Part shown: positions 60,171-64,000 of the stretch, piece after piece
How positions within the stretch are numbered: position 1 is the stretch's first letter
Layout of the letters: every line of letters begins with the position of its first letter
Source of the DNA: Bin87 sp965115825
GTDB lineage: Bacteria > Chloroflexota > Dehalococcoidia > Lucifugimonadales > UBA3495
NCBI GenBank assembly: GCA_965115825.1
Contig: OZ220464.1
Coordinates: 1,178,001-1,242,000, forward strand
Direction: 5' to 3'
DNA: 64,000 bases
Made by a program: the position numbers and the translations under genes
Notes under the pieces: generated by a model
Database searches by the model: none
What the model was told of the DNA's origin: nothing
What the model saw: the letters and a program-made list of their open reading frames with translations, nothing else

Positions 60171-60215
60171 TGTCAGAATCAGGATTTACGGGATTTGGGG
60201 ATTTTCAGGATTGGG
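60171..60215 (+). repeat. 45-bp GGATTT dispersed repeat, copy 13
   Basis: The pattern is TGTCAGAATCAGGATTTACG, then TGGGGATTTTCAGGATTGGG, 82 bases after copy 12. The rest of 60216-60562 is G/T-rich with no gene seen. Confidence 0.85.
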
Positions 60216-60562
60216 TTGTGCTTGTGCTTGTGAGGGTGGGGTGTGGCTCTGGAGGGGGATGTGGGTTGCGGGCTCTGGGGGTATGGCGATGGGGGTGGTG
60301 TGGATGGCTGGGGGTGGTCTGAGTGGCTGGGGGTTGTCTGAATTGGGATTTGGGGGGTTGGGTGTCTGGGGGTTGGGAAACCGGAGGGGGACGGGGTTTG
60401 AGTGGGAAAGGGGTGATACGGGGCTTAGGATCGTGCAAAAATAGACAACTTCCGCGACGGGTAGGAATCAAGTGACGAATTCCGCCGCCTATGGTTGCGC
60501 CACGTAAATCGTGTAGACTGTCGCCAAAGAACAGCTTTCAATCGAAATCAAAAGGAGAAACC

Positions 60563-60886
60563 ATGGGTAAAAAATCACGGCGCCCCGGACGACGCAACCG
60601 TCACGTCAGAAGCGGAGCGTTCGGGAACAACGCGAATGCCGGCAAGGGGGCGGGAACAACTCCGCCGGTCAGACTGTCCCCAACCGGAGAGCCATGCCCA
60701 AACGGGCACACGGAGCAGGCGCAAGCGTGGATGCTCCACAGAACACCGCCAACGCGATGTGAAAGATGCGGCGAAACACCTACGTTCGGAGGGTACGCAA
60801 TGAGCGCCAGCTTCGCTCCGGAAGCCAACTACGGACTACCGGAACACTCGACCAGGCAGTGGGTTGAGGAACATTACCGAACCTGA
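60563..60886 (+). CDS. Small basic protein with a zinc-ribbon-like Cys/His set
   Basis: 107 residues from an ATG with a perfect AAAGGAG 6 bases upstream. A strongly basic start, GKKSRRPGRRNRHVRSG, is followed by CPNGH and RCERCGETPTFGGY, which could form one zinc site. I do not recognise the family. The base use differs from the nearby GC-rich genes, and a transposase fragment follows, so acquisition is likely. The upstream frame to 60491 is not favoured. Confidence 0.55.
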   Translation: MGKKSRRPGRRNRHVRSGAFGNNANAGKGAGTTPPVRLSPTGEPCPNGHTEQAQAWMLHRTPPTRCERCGETPTFGGYAMSASFAPEANYGLPEHSTRQWVEEHYRT

Positions 60887-61037
60887 CGAATTTGGCGCCG
60901 TGCCGATACCGGCCAGCTACCGGGACAGCCTATTTACCCATGCCACCTACGAGCCGGATTGCGACCACTTCAGGGAAGACTGTAATTGCGCAACAGACGT
61001 CTCCGTAATGTGGACGCTGGCAGAGTACAGCGGATAG
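60864..61037 (+). CDS. Small overlapping acidic protein
   Basis: From a TTG at 60864, overlapping the previous gene by 23 bases, a 57-residue frame reads NITEPDEFGAVPIPASYRD and CDHFREDCNCATDVSVMW. An alternative GTG is at 60900. The Cys/His content and coupled start suggest a partner of the upstream gene. No family is recognised. Confidence 0.35.
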   Translation: MRNITEPDEFGAVPIPASYRDSLFTHATYEPDCDHFREDCNCATDVSVMWTLAEYSG

Positions 61038-61049
61038 GCACAAAGCCGA

Positions 61050-61645
61050 CTACGCTACCCGCAGCATCCCGTTTAGAGCAGCCTTCGGTCCACGCCGTGT
61101 CATCCGCGCCAGCGCCATGGCGACGAACATAACCACCGCCAACAGGAAATGCAGGCTTACCCTTGCCTCGCCCCGGCAGGTGTGGTTCTCAACCCACCCG
61201 CTTTCAAACCACCAACTGAAGAACCGCTCTACTGCCCAGCGCTTCGGATAAATACGATTCCAGTCTGGCGATGCACGGCTGATGCGCCCGCCCAAAGTGT
61301 AGGGATCATCGTCAAAGGACTCCCATACCTCATCGTCACAAACCGAGTACCCTTTGAACGGCTCCCGCCGGCGATGGCAGCCGCCTGCGGGGCAACGGAA
61401 CCCATGTAACCCAGCCGACAAATCGGTGCCTATGAACTTCATTGCCTTTCCGCCCAGGCAAACCGGCTCGCCATTCAGAGTATGGATGTTTGACTTGGAA
61501 CGATTGCGCCGGGCGATGCGTGGTATGACTGGCGCCGCGCCCAAATCGTGGATTGCTTTAACGTTCTCCCGACCATCGTAGCCTTTATCAGCCAAGAAGG
61601 TCGCGGGTGCAAACCAATCGTAGCTTACGGGGCTGGGTGGTACTG
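61050..61645 (-). pseudogene. DDE transposase, N-terminally truncated
   Basis: Residual reading from about 61645 leftward: SYDWFAPATFLADKGYDGRE carries a catalytic Asp, and YPKRWAVERFFSWWFESGW the catalytic Glu of the IS4/IS5-type RNase H fold. It ends RGPKAALNGMLRVA at 61050. The N-terminal half with the first Asp is missing. No inverted repeats were found around it. Confidence 0.78.
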
Positions 61646-61684
61646 TACAGGAGGGGAGATTCGCCGTACAATAGCGGCCACCGT

Positions 61685-61758
61685 GGCGAGCTAGCGACGC
61701 TGGGCGCGTAAAAACAGGCAGGCGAGCTAGCGACGCTGCGCGAGTAAAACAACAGGCA
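61685..61758 (+). repeat. Two ~37-bp tandem repeats upstream of the STAS gene
   Basis: GGCGAGCTAGCGACGCTG begins at 61685 and 61721, each followed by a GTAAAA...CAGGCA tail, directly before the STAS gene. Confidence 0.8.
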
Positions 61759-61770
61759 GAGGATACAGTT

Positions 61771-62109
61771 ATGTCAATTGAAGTGAGCAGGGATAACGGG
61801 GCTCTGGTTATCCAGACGGAGGAGCGGGTGGACAGCGCGAATGCGCAAGCGTTTTATCAGGAGCTGGAGTCTGCCATTGGATCGGATGACCGGGCGGTGG
61901 TGGTGGATATGGAGCGGCTGACGTATATCAGCAGCGCGGGGCTGCGGGTGATATTGCAGACGGCCCGGAAGTTACAGCAGCAACAGGCGAAGTTTGCCAT
62001 TTGCTCGCTGACCGGGACGGTGCGGGAGGTGTTTGAAATCAGCGGGTTTGACCGGGTGATTGAGATTCATGCGACACAGGAGGACGCGGTTGCGGCTGTG
62101 AACGGGTAG
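61771..62109 (+). CDS. STAS anti-sigma factor antagonist (RsbV/SpoIIAA type)
   Basis: 112 residues of a single STAS domain. The phosphorylation region TYISSAGLRVIL has Ser54/Ser55. EVFEISGFDRVIEIHATQED is the C-terminal helix. It frees a sigma factor by binding the anti-sigma kinase when unphosphorylated. The partner phosphatase is at 62755 and a kinase-like start at 63925, so this is a complete partner-switch module. Its 3' end is duplicated downstream. Confidence 0.9.
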   Translation: MSIEVSRDNGALVIQTEERVDSANAQAFYQELESAIGSDDRAVVVDMERLTYISSAGLRVILQTARKLQQQQAKFAICSLTGTVREVFEISGFDRVIEIHATQEDAVAAVNG

Positions 62110-62170
62110 CGGCGACAGGCGTCGTTGGAATGCCGACGTTGCGGGTTGCGCACCGGCGGAATAGTTGGCC

Positions 62171-62290
62171 GCTTGCACCTCAACGGTACACGATGTCCGA
62201 TGCTGTGCTGCGTAGCAATTACCAGGCAAGGTGCGTCAAGCCGATGATTGCCACGCCGTTTTGCAAATGCCTCATAGTATGCGAAAGTTG
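62171..62290 (+). repeat. ~140-bp repeat family B, copy 2
   Basis: GCTTGCACCTCAACGGTACA, GCGTAGCAATTACCAGGC and ACGCCGTTTTGCAAATGCCT, between the STAS gene and the duplicated stub. Confidence 0.7.
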
Positions 62291-62340
62291 CGTACGATGG
62301 GGCAGTTGGACAGCGTGGGATAAATGAGTAGGAGGCAATC

Positions 62341-62397
62341 ATGGCTGACGCAGCAGTAGGATACCGGATACTGGTAGTTCACGATGAGCCGGACTGA
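62341..62397 (+). pseudogene. 18-codon stub of the PP2C gene from a tandem duplication
   Basis: ADAAVGYRILVVHDEPD is followed by TGA. It matches the start of the gene at 62755 except for His in place of the first receiver Asp. Confidence 0.8.
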
Positions 62398-62480
62398 GGC
62401 GTTTGAAATCGGCGGGTTTGACCGGGTGATTGAGATTCATTGAGACACAGGAGGACGCGGTTGCGGCTGTGAACGGGTAG
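62398..62480 (+). pseudogene. Duplicated 3' end of the STAS gene
   Basis: GTTTGAAATCGGCGGGTTTG onward repeats 62031-62110 with small changes; a shift gives an early TGA. Confidence 0.8.
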
Positions 62481-62540
62481 CGGCGACAGGCGTCGTTGGA
62501 ATGCCGACGTTGCGGGTTGCGCACCGGCGGAATAGTTGGC

Positions 62541-62680
62541 CGCTTGCAAAACGCTCTTTTCGCCGCTTGCACCTCAACGGTACACGATGTCCGATGCGCT
62601 GCTGTGTAGCAATAATCGGCTTGACGCGCCTTGCCCGATGATTGTCACGCTGTTTTGCAAGCGCCTCTATAGTGTGGGAA
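62541..62680 (+). repeat. ~140-bp repeat family B, copy 3
   Basis: CGCTTGCAAAACGCTCTTTT, GTGTAGCAATAATCGGC and GTTTTGCAAGCGCCTCTAT. It includes about 23 bases absent from copy 2. Confidence 0.75.
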
Positions 62681-62754
62681 AGTTGCACATCGTGGGAAAG
62701 TTGCGTACCATTGGGACAGTGGCACAACGCGGGATAAATGAGTAGGAGGCAATG

Positions 62755-63915
62755 ATGGCTGACGCAGCAGTAGGATACCGGATACTGGTAGTTGACGATG
62801 AGCCGGACGTTGAGCCGCTGGTGCTGCAAAGGATGCGGCGGAGCATACGGTCGGGTCAGTATCAGTTCGTGTTTGCGCAAAACGGGGTGGAGGCGTTGCA
62901 GAAGCTGGAGCAGGACACGGGCATTGACATGGTGCTGTCGGACATCAATATGCCGCAGATGGACGGGCTGTCGCTGTTGGAGCGGATTCCGGAAGTGGCG
63001 CCGGATACGCGGTCGGTAATCATATCGGCGTATGGGGACATGAAGAACATAAGGGCGGCGATGAATCGGGGAGCGTTTGACTTTGTGACGAAGCCGCTGG
63101 ATTTTGAGGACTTGCGGGTGACGATTGACCGGACGCTGAAGAATTTGTCGGCCTGGCGGGAGGCGGAGTCTTCGCGGATGAGGCTGGCGGCGATTGAGAA
63201 TGAGCTGGACGTGGCGAGCAAGATGCAGCAGAGTATCTTGCCGACGGGGTTTCCGACAGCGGAGCAGTACGAGGTTTTCGGGAGCATGACGCCGGCGCGG
63301 GAGGTTGGAGGGGATTTCTATGACATTTTGCAGTTGGAGAATGGGAAAATTGGGCTGGCGATTGCAGACGTTTCGGGGAAAGGGGTGCCGGCGGCGCTGT
63401 TTATGATGGCCAGCCGAACGCTGCTGAAGGGTTCTGCTATCGGGCTGAATGACCCGGGGAGGGCGCTGAAAGAGGTGAATGACCTGCTGTATGAAGACAA
63501 CGAAGCGATGATGTTCGTGACGGTGTTTTACGCGGTGTATGATCCGGAGACGCGGGAGCTGACGTATGCCAACGGCGGGCACAATATGCCGATAGTGGTT
63601 CACGCGGACGGGAGCAGCACGGTAACGCCGGGCACGAACGGGGTGGCGCTGGGCATAATGCCGAATGGGGAGTACGAACAGCACACGATTACCTGCGCGT
63701 CGGGGGACACGGTGGTTTTGTACACGGACGGGGTGACGGAGGCGATTAACGCGGAGGAGGAGGAGTTTGGGATGGAACGGCTGCGGGGGATATTCGCGGC
63801 GGCGCCTGGGGATTGTCGGAGCGCGGTGGGAGCGATTTTTGAGGCGGTGGCGGAGTTTGCGGGGGATGCGCCGCAGTTTGACGACATAACCTGTCTAGCG
63901 CTGCGGGTGAAGTGA
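62755..63915 (+). CDS. Response regulator-PP2C phosphatase (RsbU-like)
   Basis: 386 residues. The receiver domain is at 1-125 with the acidic pair Asp14-Asp15 in VVDDEPD, the phospho-acceptor Asp63 in LSDINMPQMDG, and a conserved Lys in TKPLDFEDL. A short coil leads to the SpoIIE-type PP2C domain (about 165-385) with EVGGDFYDI, LAIADVSGKGVPAALFM and VLYTDGVTEA. It dephosphorylates the STAS antagonist in response to an unseen histidine kinase. ATG 62755 is preferred over the adjacent 62752 because of the AGGAGG spacing. Confidence 0.92.
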   Translation: MADAAVGYRILVVDDEPDVEPLVLQRMRRSIRSGQYQFVFAQNGVEALQKLEQDTGIDMVLSDINMPQMDGLSLLERIPEVAPDTRSVIISAYGDMKNIRAAMNRGAFDFVTKPLDFEDLRVTIDRTLKNLSAWREAESSRMRLAAIENELDVASKMQQSILPTGFPTAEQYEVFGSMTPAREVGGDFYDILQLENGKIGLAIADVSGKGVPAALFMMASRTLLKGSAIGLNDPGRALKEVNDLLYEDNEAMMFVTVFYAVYDPETRELTYANGGHNMPIVVHADGSSTVTPGTNGVALGIMPNGEYEQHTITCASGDTVVLYTDGVTEAINAEEEEFGMERLRGIFAAAPGDCRSAVGAIFEAVAEFAGDAPQFDDITCLALRVK

Positions 63916-63924
63916 GGCACTGCC

Positions 63925-64000
63925 ATGGGTCATTCGGTGTCCTTGAAGATTGCGCCGGAGACGGGGCAGTTGGAGCGTATCGCGGCGGCGGTGGAGGATT
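63925..64000 (+). CDS. Anti-sigma serine kinase (RsbW-like), N-terminal fragment
   Basis: Only 25 residues are inside the window: GHSVSLKIAPETGQLERIAA, which fits the opening strand and helix of HATPase_c anti-sigma kinases. The position after a STAS and a PP2C gene makes RsbW/SpoIIAB the natural call. The catalytic N-box lies outside. Confidence 0.6.
   Translation, partial: MGHSVSLKIAPETGQLERIAAAVED

Noticed and set aside
1..64000. tRNA or rRNA genes
   Set aside because: No T-arm-like GGTTCGAATCC context or rRNA core was noticed on either strand by eye; a covariance search would be decisive.

Overview
The window looks like a high-GC chromosome segment from a Chloroflexota bacterium, most likely of the SAR202/Dehalococcoidia type. 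This is inferred from gene content and was not tested by phylogeny. The supporting features are a DUF951 protein, a DUF35/thiolase-like pair, standalone NYN nucleases, many SDR, MFS and enoyl-CoA hydratase genes, Thr/Pro-rich anchored surface proteins and a SufBCDSU-type Fe-S system. About 55 genes are recognisable. No rRNA, tRNA or convincing CRISPR-Cas locus was seen.

Layout. 1-9.5 kb is housekeeping: dapA, an NYN nuclease, cmk-plsC, an HNH protein, an Smr protein, holB, lysA and sat (sulfate adenylyltransferase). 10-23.2 kb holds a YfbK-like VWA lipoprotein, enoyl-CoA hydratase, a second NYN protein, thrC, an inositol-phosphatase-family gene, an atypical SDR, a TPR protein, a DUF35 + Cys-less thiolase pair, a decayed IS110 element and a DUF362 protein. 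23.2-25.3 kb is an AT-richer island with an ATPase + HNH pair resembling Septu (PtuA/PtuB) defence. 25.3-38.4 kb has larC, larE, a nuclease-like gene, a glyoxalase-fold gene, pyrF, DUF951-MFS, a large anchored surface protein, a second MFS and a BtuF-like protein. 38.5-46 kb has a flavin reductase, a restriction-modification pair with a dead endonuclease, a thrC-NIL-MoaD sulfur cluster, a hendecad coiled-coil membrane protein, a second R-M pair and a fibronectin-type secreted protein. 46-56.1 kb has a hydrolase, ferritin, DinB, DUF418 and the suf operon (sufB-C-D-S-U plus a second sufU). 57-64 kb has an SDR, a frameshifted LRR surface protein, a truncated transposase and a STAS / receiver-PP2C / anti-sigma-kinase partner-switching module that runs off the end.

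How genes work together. dapA and lysA are the first and last steps of the DAP branch of lysine synthesis. sat, the NIL/MoaD cluster, larE and suf all handle sulfur or Fe-S chemistry. cmk-plsC is a common housekeeping pair. The last three genes form an RsbV/RsbU/RsbW-type switch.

The most unusual content is outside genes. There are at least 13 near-full copies of a ~45-bp dispersed repeat, all in one orientation. There is a degenerate array of about nine ~60-bp units upstream of pyrF, and three other loci have short direct repeats spaced 60-61 bp. Palindromic REP-like elements sit in frame inside coding regions. A ~140-bp hairpin repeat occurs three times. A tandem duplication has left dead stubs of the STAS and PP2C genes, and a 26-bp perfect inverted repeat brackets 1.4 kb.
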